Below are positions 35,782 to 45,403 of a DNA stretch of 64,000 nt, in pieces (the first letter of the stretch is position 1; every line of letters starts with the position of its first letter). The stretch comes from Ascarosepion bandense. Lineage: Eukaryota; Mollusca; Cephalopoda; Sepiida; Sepiidae. The notes under the pieces were generated by a model, which saw only the letters and a list, made by a program, of their open reading frames with translations, was not told the DNA's origin and made no database searches. The position numbers were made by a program, and so were the translations under genes. The DNA lies in NCBI GenBank assembly GCA_037127315.1, contig JBBBDQ010000750.1, positions 4,313,501-4,377,500 on the forward strand. Direction: 5' to 3'.

Positions 35782-36280
35782 TCTAAACTTATTTAGAAAT
35801 GGAACTTTGTCTGTGTGTGTGTGTGTCCGTTATCTATAGACTCTGAAACGGCTGAACCGATGTTCTTGAAAATTTACACAGTTGTACTATAAGCGTCTGC
35901 GAGTGTTCTTAGCTAGGTTTTGTGTCGAGGTACTCCCGATAAATATCGAAAATCGATAATCGAAAAAATCGGGTCATAGAAGAAGTGGTCCGATTTTAAT
36001 AAAATTTGATACACTCATAAACAAAGACGTAAGAAACGATATTCAGAAGTTTCAAGGTTGCAGTTTTTACAATAGTGCAGAAAATTTGATATCGATACCA
36101 GGAAATCAAAATTTGACTTACATCCGTTCATTTTTCTTTCAGTCTACGGTTTCGCTTTAACTGGAAACAACTATTGCTTTTTAGTCTTTCGTGCTAACGT
36201 CCAAAGAGTCTGAGCTCCAGGACTATGGATTAGTTTTAAAGCTTTCATTACACCCGAGCAACGTCGGGCTATACTGCTAG
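35782..36280 (+). mobile_element. Non-autonomous Helitron-like element, copy 2
   Basis: 499 bp. It starts TCTAAACTTATTTA after an A and ends ATACTGCTAG followed by T. It has a perfect terminal hairpin CCCGA-GCAACG-TCGGG at 36253-36268, 12 nt from the end. It is inserted between the gag and zinc-knuckle/protease parts of gypsy relic B. No coding sequence. Confidence 0.85.
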
Positions 36281-36619
36281 TATCATATATAGCTAAATTG
36301 TTCAGTATAATTTCTATTCCAAGTAAATGAAAGTCTTATTTGATAGTACAGTGATTTAGTAAGAATGTGCTTGTTCCATGCATCTTGTTCATGAAAAATT
36401 TGTAAAGCCTCTGTATTATAAATGTTATAATGCTGTGCTATAAGGCTTTTATTGATCACCAGAATGAAAGAGCAACGCGAGGTTTTTAAACTTAAACTTA
36501 ATATTTAAACTCGTTTCCTTAAAAGAAAAAATGTAAAGATTTGGAAAAAAATATAATGTATTTTATTTATCATGTCAAACCCCGACTTTTAAATTGAATG
36601 CAATCCCACGGTTCCTCAG

Positions 36620-37245
36620 TCGATCTGCTTTAGCGTAGCAGGTTTATAATGCGACAGAGATTTTCTGAAACGCTCACGTCATTTGGTCTATAATTACGCA
36701 GTACATGAAAATTCTTTTGATGTGTTACAGTATAAGAGTCAGAGAGGAGTGCTGTAAAATTTAATTTTTTTAATATCTTTGTCTCCAAGATGCATTCATA
36801 GATCATAGGTCATGCAGTTTAAAATTCTCTATAAGAATTAATTGGTGCAATTTATTAACGTCACCGTCAACGTTTTTAGTCCTTAACCATATATAAAAAA
36901 GAAACTTCCTTATTTCTTGTAAATTCCACTAGTTTGGTTATCAAGTTTTTTAATATCTTTAAAACTTTTGTTTGTATGCCTCTGGCACCAGTTCGTAAGC
37001 ATTTAAAATCGCAACTTTAACTGCATCATAATTTGACGCATTTTTAATACTAAGAGCTGAATATACTTCAGCTGTCTTGTCTATCAAGACACTTTGTAGC
37101 AAAATTGGTCAGACTTGCCGTAGCCATTTAAAGTTTCCTGCTACTTTTTCAAATTGTGAAAAATATTTATTTATCGATTTTACTGAAAATTTAGGAGCCA
37201 GCCTAATATTTTTGTTGCATCAAAATCAGAAAACAGGTTATTGAA
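36620..37245 (-). pseudogene. Ty3/gypsy gag fragment (relic B)
   Basis: The - strand reads APKFSVKSINKYFSQFEKV, LLQSVLIDKTAEVYSALS and AVKVAILNAYELVPEAYKQ, a capsid-type gag of the animal Ty3/gypsy group. In-frame stops (one replacing a Trp before PILLQ) prove decay. The order gag, protease, integrase on the - strand across 37.2-32.8 kb fits one element whose RT-RNase H region has been lost. Confidence 0.85.
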
Positions 37246-38000
37246 ATTTTGAGAATTCTATATGCTCTATTTTCAACATATAATAATTCTGCTTGTTCCT
37301 TCCTTAGTTACTTAGTTCGTTCGTCCGTTACGCCACTGAAGAAAGATAACACACTTACTCTCTACTCAAGCTTTTCTTTCCCCTCTATCTTTTTACTCTC
37401 CTCAGCCTTTCTCTCACCTTTGCCAAACGGAAGGGTAGTAAAGGGTGAGAGAGTAGGAGGAGAGAGCCTATAGCATTACCGTATCAGTAGCAGCTTAAGC
37501 TGGTGGTTGTAGCAGTAATTGTGTGTGTGTGTGTGTATATGTGTATGTACTGTACAATATAGTAAAAATAGGTAGGTTTGTTGTCATATCCCGCGAACTA
37601 ATAACGAAATTTCTGGCTTCTACACCCTTGGCCATTACAAAGTTGGTCTTTTCTGCTTACAATGGACACAGAAGCCATGATTTTTCTGTAATAAAAAAAA
37701 ATTCTCTTTCAAAATCTCTCACAAAATAGTGTACAGTATTTTGGTTATGGTCTGTGCATATGCCGCTTAATATAATATAAGATTAGAGTAACGTAGCTTC
37801 GATGGACGTGACTTTTATAGATATTTTAATAAAATTACACTCTGTGCTATCGTTATTTTATTATCCAATACCTTTATGTTTAAAGACGTTACTATCATTT
37901 GTAGTATGACGAAGTAAAATTTTTCCAGGAAATCATAATTATCCTTCCGTGGAAATGCTACGGGTTCCGCTAATCTTTATGATTCCAGTTGTTGTAGTTC
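37246..38000. other. Unassigned sequence upstream of gypsy relic B
   Basis: May include the leader or 5' LTR of relic B, but no LTR pair is visible. (GT)n at 37521-37536. No gene seen. Confidence 0.3.
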
Positions 38001-38006
38001 GAATTT

Positions 38007-38301
38007 TGCGTTGTGGTACAGTGGATATCGGCTCGGAACGAGAAGCCGGGGAGCCGAGTTCGATTCCAGTTGTAATCCACTGTATTCACTTACGCGCAAA
38101 TGCCCTTGGGAAAGGTATTAATCCGTCTCTTCCTTCCAGTTACGGGTTAAATAGCAGGACAGATTGGGTTCTATAGCCTTGGTCGGCAACCAGTCTACCG
38201 TAGAAAGCAATGGCAACCTACTGCGGGATAATCTTCTGCTCAGTCAGTCATGTCTCTTTCGAGACATGATCGCCCAAGCGTGTATCACGTATGGCACTTA
38301 A
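38007..38301 (+). repeat. SINE-A, copy 6
   Basis: Full-length with clear boxes and a CATGTCTC-TTTC-GAGACATG hairpin. The tail is shortened. Confidence 0.85.
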
Positions 38302-39165
38302 GAAAAATAATAATTCTAGTCTGTCTTGTATTTCTAGTTTTTAAAATTCTAATTGTAAATTATTTTTGGGGAAATTATCCTTCGACGTTATGAATGTAAA
38401 ATTTCTTCAACTAATTAATATTTTAATTAATATTTGTTTTTGTTTTTCCCACAGCTGAATTTGTATTTAAATTAAAATACGTAGCAAGTTGCAATAATTA
38501 ATTATTATTTTTTAAATTCAAATACTTTGCCCCGATTGGGTAAAACAAAAACTCTTCAATAGAAAATGACATCTTTACTAATGAAAATCACAGTAGTAAT
38601 TTTTAAAATATATCAAAAAAATATCAATTTTGATTAAGTTATTTTATTTTCAGGAAACAAATGAAATAAGGCAAAACGATCGGTGACTTGTTGAAACATT
38701 TTAATTTTTAGTTAGGATATAAGCCTCCACATATATGCTAAAAAATAAGGAAAAGGAAAGAAATAGCAAGACGAATTAAGTTTCTTTATAGTAAACTAAG
38801 GATATTATTTTAATTTATGTGATTTAGTCAGTGGGCTATAAAAAAGGTTTAGATTAATTCACTGTAAATTCAGATGGGATTTGCTGGTTTCATTTCATAT
38901 AGTTACACATCCAGTCTAGTGAACAGTAAGCATCCCCGAGGTCGATTTCCACAACAAATGGTTGTCAGACTCATCGCTTCATTCATTAATTCTAATAGCA
39001 CTAACCCACAAAAGTCCGGATGAAGACCCCAGCTTTGTCAGGTCATCCGACCACATCAAAGAGTTCTTAGAAGTCTTTTATGTCAACAACTCAGAACACT
39101 GAGACATTTCATTTATAAAACGAGCTTCTCTTTCCATATTGACATTCTCTCTGACCATTACATCT
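38302..39165. other. AT-rich intergenic stretch
   Basis: No gene or shared repeat recognised. Confidence 0.4.
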
Positions 39166-39170
39166 CGGTG

Positions 39171-39380
39171 TGGTGTAATGGTTAGCAAGCTTGTCTCGCT
39201 AGAACCTATTACAACTGAGTAGTGAGTTTGATCCTCACTAAGTACCCATACTTTCAGTTTTGTGCCACATCTAAGTGGCGCTTAGAAAATCAACTCTCTG
39301 ATCAGACAAGGGAAAGTGCTCGGATCGTCCTAGCCCTTATCATACAGAGAGCATCAAATGAGCAAAATCTCCCTTCAATT
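39171..39380 (+). repeat. tRNA-like SINE (family T), copy 1
   Basis: A box-like GTGGTGTAATGGTTAGCAAG and B box-like GAGTTTGATCCTC about 45 bp apart, followed by a ~130-bp body. A diverged relative starts at 41103. Confidence 0.6.
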
Positions 39381-39387
39381 TCCAAAG

Positions 39388-39682
39388 ACGTTTTGGTGTA
39401 GTGGATATAAGCTTGGAATGAGAAATCGGAGATCCGAGTTCGAATTCCAGTTGAATTCGTTGCATTCACTTACTCGCAAGTACCCTTGAAAAAAGTATGA
39501 ATCCATCACTTCTCTCTCCAGCTTTGGCTTAAATAACAGAACAGATTGGATTCTCTAGCCTTGGTTGGCAACCAGTCTAGCGCGGAAAGAAATAGCAACC
39601 TGCTGTGGGAAAATCTTCAGCCTAGTCAGTCATGGATCAAAAGAGACATGATCGCCCATTAGTGTATCACGTATGGCATTAA
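39388..39682 (+). repeat. SINE-A, copy 7
   Basis: Diverged copy; the hairpin left arm is mutated (CATGGATC-AAAA-GAGACATG). Confidence 0.8.
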
Positions 39683-40059
39683 GCCATTTTCGGACCTTCA
39701 GTCAGTCAGCTAATTCCATGTTTGTTCTTAACAAACCGTAGTGAAACTTTGTGAAATATTTTCCAGATTTCTAGTTATTGAGATCAGTTCCAGCAAGGAA
39801 CAAACTTTGAAGTCCTTAATTCCCAGAGTATCATACATAGTTCGCCAATATAGGTCAAGTTTACTCTGCACGTTTCTGATATTTATGTTGAAATTTATTA
39901 ACCAAACCAAGTCTGGTGATAAATTCATGAAATGTTTTTTTTTTTCGTAGGAATGTTGATACCCTTCCTAACATTCCCCAATATCTAAATCAAAATCCGT
40001 ATTCTACTCACTCGTTAACATTGTCCCTATCGGCGATATAGCCGAAAGACCGATCCGCG

Positions 40060-40500
40060 ATAAAAGGTATCCTGCTCCACATTGTCATTGGATCACTTTC
40101 TCCTTTATGCTAACACCAAGCAGACACAATCTACCTTCCGGATCCGCGAAGGCAAGCGAACAGGCTGCCTTTAAAGAAACGCCTCTAGAACGTCTATCAA
40201 AATACTCTGAGAAGAGGCTAAACCTCCACGGCAGTATATTCTCATAGTCGCTTGTATACAAATGATATCCACGCCAAGTTGATTGAAGTCGCGAGTGAGC
40301 TGAGCCCTCATCTCTCGATCAATTCAGCAGAGCCGATGGAATGTCATGATCGGTTCTGACCGACGTTGTTCAGCCGAAAAAAAAAAAAAAAAAACGTCAG
40401 TAGTTAGGACACCGATGGCCTGTCTCATTGATCCTTGACCTATCTCAGTTTTGATAGTACCATCTTGGGACAGCTCGCCCTGATGTCACTCGAAAAGGTT
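40060..40500 (-). pseudogene. Tx1-type LINE relic (endonuclease start and end of ORF1b)
   Basis: The - strand reads FDRRSRGVSLKAACSLAFAD and PEGRLCLLGVSIKEKV, collinear with the APE-type endonuclease of the LINE at 43.1-43.7 kb. Upstream it matches the end of that element's second frame (complement of about 40400-40490). It carries an A-run at 40378-40394 and stops. Confidence 0.75.
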
Positions 40501-40586
40501 AAATTTACTGCTCTATACAGGGATGGGGTAATGGTCAGAAAGTTTGTCTTGCTAGCTCAATTAGGACTGAATAATGGATTTATGAT

Positions 40587-40703
40587 CTTACGGCAATATC
40601 ACGTAGAATACACCGGTTCTCTTCCAATCACCGAAGTTAAGCAACATCGATCCTGGTCGGTACTTAGATGGGTGACCTCTTAGGAATATCAGGTGGTGTA
40701 AGC
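40587..40703 (+). repeat. 5S rRNA-derived SINE head
   Basis: ACACCGGTTCTCTTCCAATC, ACCGAAGTTAAGCAACATCG and GATGGGTGACC give a near-complete 5S-like sequence. It is cut off at its 3' side by SINE-A copy 8, which starts 11 bp later. Confidence 0.75.
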
Positions 40704-40713
40704 GCCTATTTTG

Positions 40714-41023
40714 GATGTGCATTGTGGTGCAGTGGATATCGACTCGGAACGACAAATCGGGTAAGCCGAATTCGAATTCCAGTTGAATTTCTTGTATTCA
40801 CTTACGCGCAAATACCCTTGGGAAAGGTATTAATCCGTCTCTTCCCTCCAATTATGGGTTAAGTAACAGAACAGATTGGGTTCTATAGCCTTGGCTGACA
40901 ACCAGTATACTACAGAAAGCAATGGCAATCTAGTGCGTGATAATCTTCTTCCCAGTCAGTCATGTCTCGAAAGAGACATGATCGCCCAAAGCGTGTATCA
41001 CGTATGGCACTTAACTGAATGAG
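40714..41023 (+). repeat. SINE-A, copy 8
   Basis: Full-length. Its hairpin loop is inverted relative to other copies (CATGTCTC-GAAA-GAGACATG). Confidence 0.85.
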
Positions 41024-41102
41024 TTTAAGCGTCATTGGATGCTCCATACTTTCGGGATTGGGCCACAGCTAAACAACTTTTAGAAAATCATTTGGACACT
41101 TC

Positions 41103-41225
41103 TACGTGGTGCAATGGTTAGCAAGCTTGGTTAGCATAAGTGATCACCGGATCAATACTGACTCACCGGATCAATTATGATTAATTAGAGAGTTCGATTC
41201 TCATTAGGTGCCTATCCTTAAATGT
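41103..41225 (+). repeat. tRNA-like SINE (family T), copy 2, disrupted
   Basis: GTGGTGCAATGGTTAGCAAG and, after an extra ~40 bp with a duplicated CACCGGATCAAT, GAGTTCGATTCTC. The spacer between the A and B boxes is abnormally long. Confidence 0.5.
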
Positions 41226-41720
41226 TTTAATTTTCTGTATCTTTTTATTTTATTTTTTGAGAAATCTGTTAGTCTTCTCTATCATGGAATATAGTCACTG
41301 TGCTCGGACTAAATTTGACGATGGTCAGGATCTTTTGAGCGTGAAGGAGATTTTGGGGATCCTGAACGCTTTCACGTTCAGGCTGAAGAGTTTCGAGGAA
41401 GCTCATCTCCCTCAGACATGGTGACTGAAAAACTTTTCCTTTCTAAAATGGCTAAATTCTAAACTTTTACACGACTTGTGTTTTTCCTCCTGTGATATTT
41501 CTTTTCTATATGATGTCCTTCTCTGAACTTTCTACAGAACGGCGTGTTTTTAGTTGCGATCAATGTATAGTATCTGTTCTCTTAATCAATAGAAAAGGCG
41601 ATTCCAGAAATTCGGCAGGATATGATCTTAGAAAAGAGGTAATTTTTGGATTGACTGATGGCCACCCTACTTTATAAACGACCCTTGTCATATCTTGCCG
41701 CCGCAGGGAGGCGAGAAAAT

Positions 41721-41803
41721 ATCGCTTCTTGGCCTTTTGGCTGGAAGGTATATGACCAGATCTGACAAGCTTTGACCAGATAAGACCAGTTTAGTATCTG
41801 GTT
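41721..41803 (+). pseudogene. U2 snRNA-like pseudogene fragment
   Basis: The first 22 nt (ATCGCTTCTTGGCCTTTTGG + CT) match the conserved 5' end of U2 snRNA at all but one position. After a diverged, expanded middle, CAGTTTAGTATCTGG resembles the U2 CAGTTTAATATCTGA segment just 3' of the branch-point recognition region. The branch-site pairing sequence itself (GTAGTA) is lost. It ends exactly where the - strand LINE begins. Confidence 0.65.
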
Positions 41804-43685
41804 ACCCCATTCACTTCCACCAGCGCACCGGGGGACTCATACAGCAGTCGGATCCAGGAGCGAAAGTACGGCCCGAAACCGGCGGCGGAAAGGACAGACT
41901 CCAAAAACCGATGGTCAACCCTATCGAATGCCTTGGACTGATCCAAATTGATCAGCGCGGCTTCAGTGTCGGTTTTCTCGATGATCAGGCGTACCAAATG
42001 AAGGTTGTCCTGATTAGTCCTGCCCTTCACAGCACAAGCCTGCTCGGGGCCAATCAGACTAGGGAGGACAGCCTGCAAACGGCGGGCCAAGACCTTGGCA
42101 AAAATCTTTAAGTCAGTGTTTAACATCGTTAAAGGCCAATAATTATCTATGCCACCCACACCGCCCTTGCTCTTGCGAAGCAACTTGATTACACCCCTGG
42201 TGAAGCGTCGAGGTATAGACCCCTGCTCCATCCAGTTGTTATAAACAAGAGCCAGCAGAGGAACAAAAACGGACGACTGCCTCAAGTACAGTTCGTAGAG
42301 AAGACCATCCAATCCTGGAGTTTTGTCCCGGCCAACCCATTTCAGCGCATCCCAGATTTCCGACTGTTATGGGCCCCTCGCACCCAGCCGCTTCAGCCGC
42401 CTCGAGGCGGGGAAAGTCAGCCAAATAGGTATCGAACTGAGCCGAGCTCAGACCGGGCTCCCTGGTGAAAAGATCCTGAAAGTAATCACGAAAAGCCCCA
42501 CATATACCTACGTCTGTAGTCACGGTACGTCCATCCGGCAATGTGATGTCCTTGATATGCCGATTGACTGCTCGCCTAGCTTCTTCTGCACGCAATTCTG
42601 CGGCCATATTCGTTGCCTCAGAAGACATTCTTTTTAACTTAGCCCTAACTACCAGAGCTTGATCCTTCTTGATAAGCAAGGAGGCCAGCTCGGCCCTAGC
42701 TAAGTCTACGTCCCCACTATTACGGGATTTCACTGCCCGATCAACTTTCTTTTCTACTGCCGTTTGCGCCGCTAAATTAGCTAATAGTCGGCAGCAAGCG
42801 ACCTAAGTTTGGATTTTAGTGTGTCCCACCACTTATTCCCAACCACAGCCCCCGTCAGTTCCCGCTTTAGTGTTAGTAATAGCTGGTCCTGGAAATCTTG
42901 GCTATCAAATAATGACGCGTTCAATTTCCAGTAGCCAGCCAACTTAACCTTAGGCTTATCTAAGTTTACACAAACCCGGACGAGCCTATGATCCGTGTAA
43001 ACTATCGAATGGAAACTTGGGCAACCTAAGAGCCCTACGTCGACTCTCCTAACTAGGACTCGGTCGAGGTAGCTTGCGCGTACCTTCGAATCCGAGCTGC
43101 CCCTATTAGTCCAAGTCCACACTACCTCCCGGGGGGGGGGTGTTCATTTCGGTATTTATCGACAAGATCATTCCTATCGATAAATTCCCGAAATGGTTTC
43201 ACATCCGGGTTGTTAGTACCCGATCTTTCTCCTATACGATCCTTCTCAGGGTCAAGGACGGCATTCCAATCCCCCTCTAAAATTACCCGCATCGATGTTC
43301 CAAAGAACGACTCGAGCCGCCGAAACAAAGCAGGACGCTCCGTATGGACATTGGGCGCATAAACCCCAATGAGCCGAAAAGACTTCTCGTTTATGGTAAT
43401 ATCCAGCACACAAATCCTGCCCGCTGGATCCGCGAAGACAAGCGCACACACCGCACCTAATGACTTGCTCACTAGCCAGGAAACACCTCTAGAACGACCA
43501 TCAAAACATGCTGAATAGAGATCGTAATCCCTAGACAGTATGCCCTCATAGTCGCCAGGTAAAAACCGGGTTTCCTGTATACAACAAACATCAACCCCGA
43601 GGCGCTGGAGATCATGAGTGAGTCTCACCCTCCGAGACTCTAACCTCAGCCCCCGGGCATTCACACTTGCTAACCAAAGAGCCAT
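41804..43685 (-). pseudogene. Tx1-type LINE ORF2: APE endonuclease and N-terminal half of RT, broken
   Basis: The start ATG is at 43685. The APE-type endonuclease has CCIQETRF (catalytic Glu), RLIGVYAPN, GDWNAVLDPEKDRIG (Asp and Asn) and, in the next frame, YTDHRLV (terminal His). A shift occurs at the C-run (complement of 43131-43140), a stop near 42781 and another shift near 42370. The RT begins KTPGLDGLLYELYLRQ, then GGIDNYWPLTMLNTDLKIFA, EQACAVKGRTNQDNLHL and LINLDQSKAFDRVDHRFL. It stops at VEVNGV, before the YADD block. From family knowledge, such LINEs move by target-primed reverse transcription. Truncation at the 3' side is not what retrotransposition produces. Confidence 0.85.
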
Positions 43686-43697
43686 TGTGATACGTAA

Positions 43698-44173
43698 TTA
43701 GGGTTGGGGTCCTGGACAGAACATGGACGGGGAAAGGATGCCGACAGCCTCTCCCATAGATCCTTTGCCCATTTCTTTGTCAATGGTGCCGTCACTGGAG
43801 AGGCCACCAACATCCCAGGGAAATGTTAGTTTAAGAGCCCTGTAAAGGGAGGGGTGAACCAAAATTGGGACCCGTCCTACACAGAATTCCTTTGCTTTTT
43901 CTAACACTTCCTCATCCTTGGAGACGATAGGCGAAGGCATTTGTATATTTTTCTCTGCTTCTAAAAGCATGTCCCAAACTTTTGCTGTTCCCGTACCAGA
44001 CCTAACCACTGTGAGCACGCGTTGCGCGTCTGGGAAGTTGGTGGGTATCTCTATGTCCTTGTCCTTACATTTCTTCATCGCTAGAAGAATTTTGAGTTTG
44101 CTGATTCGATTCCCAAAGTTTTTAGCTCTTTCTTCTTGGGAAGATGAAATCTTGCATACCTCCTTGCCCATCA
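43698..44173 (-). CDS. Tx1-type LINE second open frame (ORF1b or ORF1 continuation)
   Basis: The frame opens at an ATG (44171) that overlaps the ORF1 stop as TGATG and runs 157 residues with no domain I can name. It contains EERAKNFGNRISKLKILLAM, KVWDMLLEAEKNI and VPILVHPSLYRALKLTFP, and ends 12 bp before the ORF2 ATG. It is either a separate product made by stop-restart or the C-terminal part of ORF1 displaced by a frameshift. A collinear scrap in the relic at 40400-40490 suggests it is a standing part of the family. Confidence 0.6.
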
Positions 44174-45403
44174 AATGAGGAGCTTTAGATGTTTTTTCCT
44201 GGCTTCTCGATCTTCTAAAGTGGGGCTCCTATGCCTCTTAGCAGGCGGAGGTAATTTTTCCTTGGGGGAAGGACTGGGAGACGGTTGGGAGGGTATACGG
44301 AAAGGGCAGGGGTCCCTACTAAGAGGGGTGGTTTTTCTGGGAGTGGGCTGAGCTGATTTCTTTTTTTCGGGGGAGGATGGGGCAGAGGCCGAAGGGCAGG
44401 ATGGACGTTGTGCCAGTTGCTTTTTCAGGTCCTCCGAGGGACGAAATGGACGCTTTTCCAGCATTCGTTTTAGCTCTTTGATTTTTTGAGTTTTCTCGTA
44501 GCCCGGATCGTAGGCCCTCCTAAGCTCTTCCAATTTTGGGACCGACCAGGCCGAGGCATCGCTCTTCTTGCTGGTGGAGGGAGTGGGGCTGTTTGTGCCT
44601 TTCGTCTTAGGGGTTTCTGGGGACCGAGGTTCCGCTGCTTGGCGCTTCCCCCTGGCCCTGCCAACAACCAGCCACTCCCCCTTTTCCTTCTCCGTGGCTG
44701 CACTTGCAGTTGGCGAAGGTTTTTCGGGGGGTGAGGGAACTTTTTTATTCCCAACCGGGGGAACTACCTCACCGGTCCTGGGTATTGGCATGCCCACTAC
44801 GGGCGAGACGGATGTAACAGAAGCGGCCAGAGGGGGATTTTGATCGACTAGGACCTGGCTTCCAGAGGCCTTCTTCTCTGGGCAGGAGGAGGAGAGATGA
44901 CCAGTCTCTCCACACCTCCAGCATTTTGGCTTGAGGCCGGACACGATCACCGGCAAGCTCAGCCCCCCTACGTCAAGGCAGTTGGAGATGGTCAGGAAGG
45001 CGTGGCGGTCGATCATTATTTCGAAAGACCATCTCCCGGTCAGGTCATCGCAGGAGGCATCTAAAATTTCGCCGAACTGCGAAAAGTACGCAGCAAGATG
45101 TTCCCCGATGACCTGAGAAGGAACCTCATATACTGCTATCCTGGTCCTTCGTTTGCCTTCGTACTCTATACGGATGATGTAGTCTGCTGTTATGAGGTCC
45201 TGTGTAGCCATTTTCAGGCAATCCTCTGGCGTGGGTAGCAGCACGTCCCACATGAAGAAGCCCGCGCCTTTAACTATCCTTAAGGGCTTTACCCCTGTCG
45301 ACTTCAGTGTTTTTATCACCGTGTCTTTCGTGCTGCGACAAATTTTGCGCGAACGCTTGTCCACCACGAAGACCGACACTATTCTTTTTTCAATTTTCTT
45401 CAA
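44171..45403 (-). CDS. Tx1-type LINE ORF1 protein (RRM-like, CCHC zinc knuckle)
   Basis: Intact 410-residue frame. Residues about 1-85 are basic. Residues about 85-165 hold an RRM-like segment (RIAVYEVPSQVIGEHLAAYF, then FGEILDAS). A single CCHC knuckle CWRCGETGHLSSSC lies at about 180. The remainder is Pro/Ser/Lys-rich and basic. In non-LTR elements ORF1 proteins bind element RNA and act as chaperones. The ATG at 45403 is the first in frame; GC content is well above the flanks. It is the only full-length element ORF in the window. Confidence 0.85.
   Translation of the reverse strand: MKKIEKRIVSVFVVDKRSRKICRSTKDTVIKTLKSTGVKPLRIVKGAGFFMWDVLLPTPEDCLKMATQDLITADYIIRIEYEGKRRTRIAVYEVPSQVIGEHLAAYFSQFGEILDASCDDLTGRWSFEIMIDRHAFLTISNCLDVGGLSLPVIVSGLKPKCWRCGETGHLSSSCPEKKASGSQVLVDQNPPLAASVTSVSPVVGMPIPRTGEVVPPVGNKKVPSPPEKPSPTASAATEKEKGEWLVVGRARGKRQAAEPRSPETPKTKGTNSPTPSTSKKSDASAWSVPKLEELRRAYDPGYEKTQKIKELKRMLEKRPFRPSEDLKKQLAQRPSCPSASAPSSPEKKKSAQPTPRKTTPLSRDPCPFRIPSQPSPSPSPKEKLPPPAKRHRSPTLEDREARKKHLKLLI

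Noticed and set aside
39728..39950. Open frames on both strands (66 and 69 codons)
   Set aside because: No recognisable motif on either strand; likely a decayed element scrap that I cannot assign.
40587..40703. Functional 5S rRNA gene
   Set aside because: Several changes in conserved positions, no terminator T-run at its end, and related copies have SINE tails.
41721..41803. Functional U2 snRNA gene
   Set aside because: Branch-site recognition sequence and the whole 3' two-thirds are missing.
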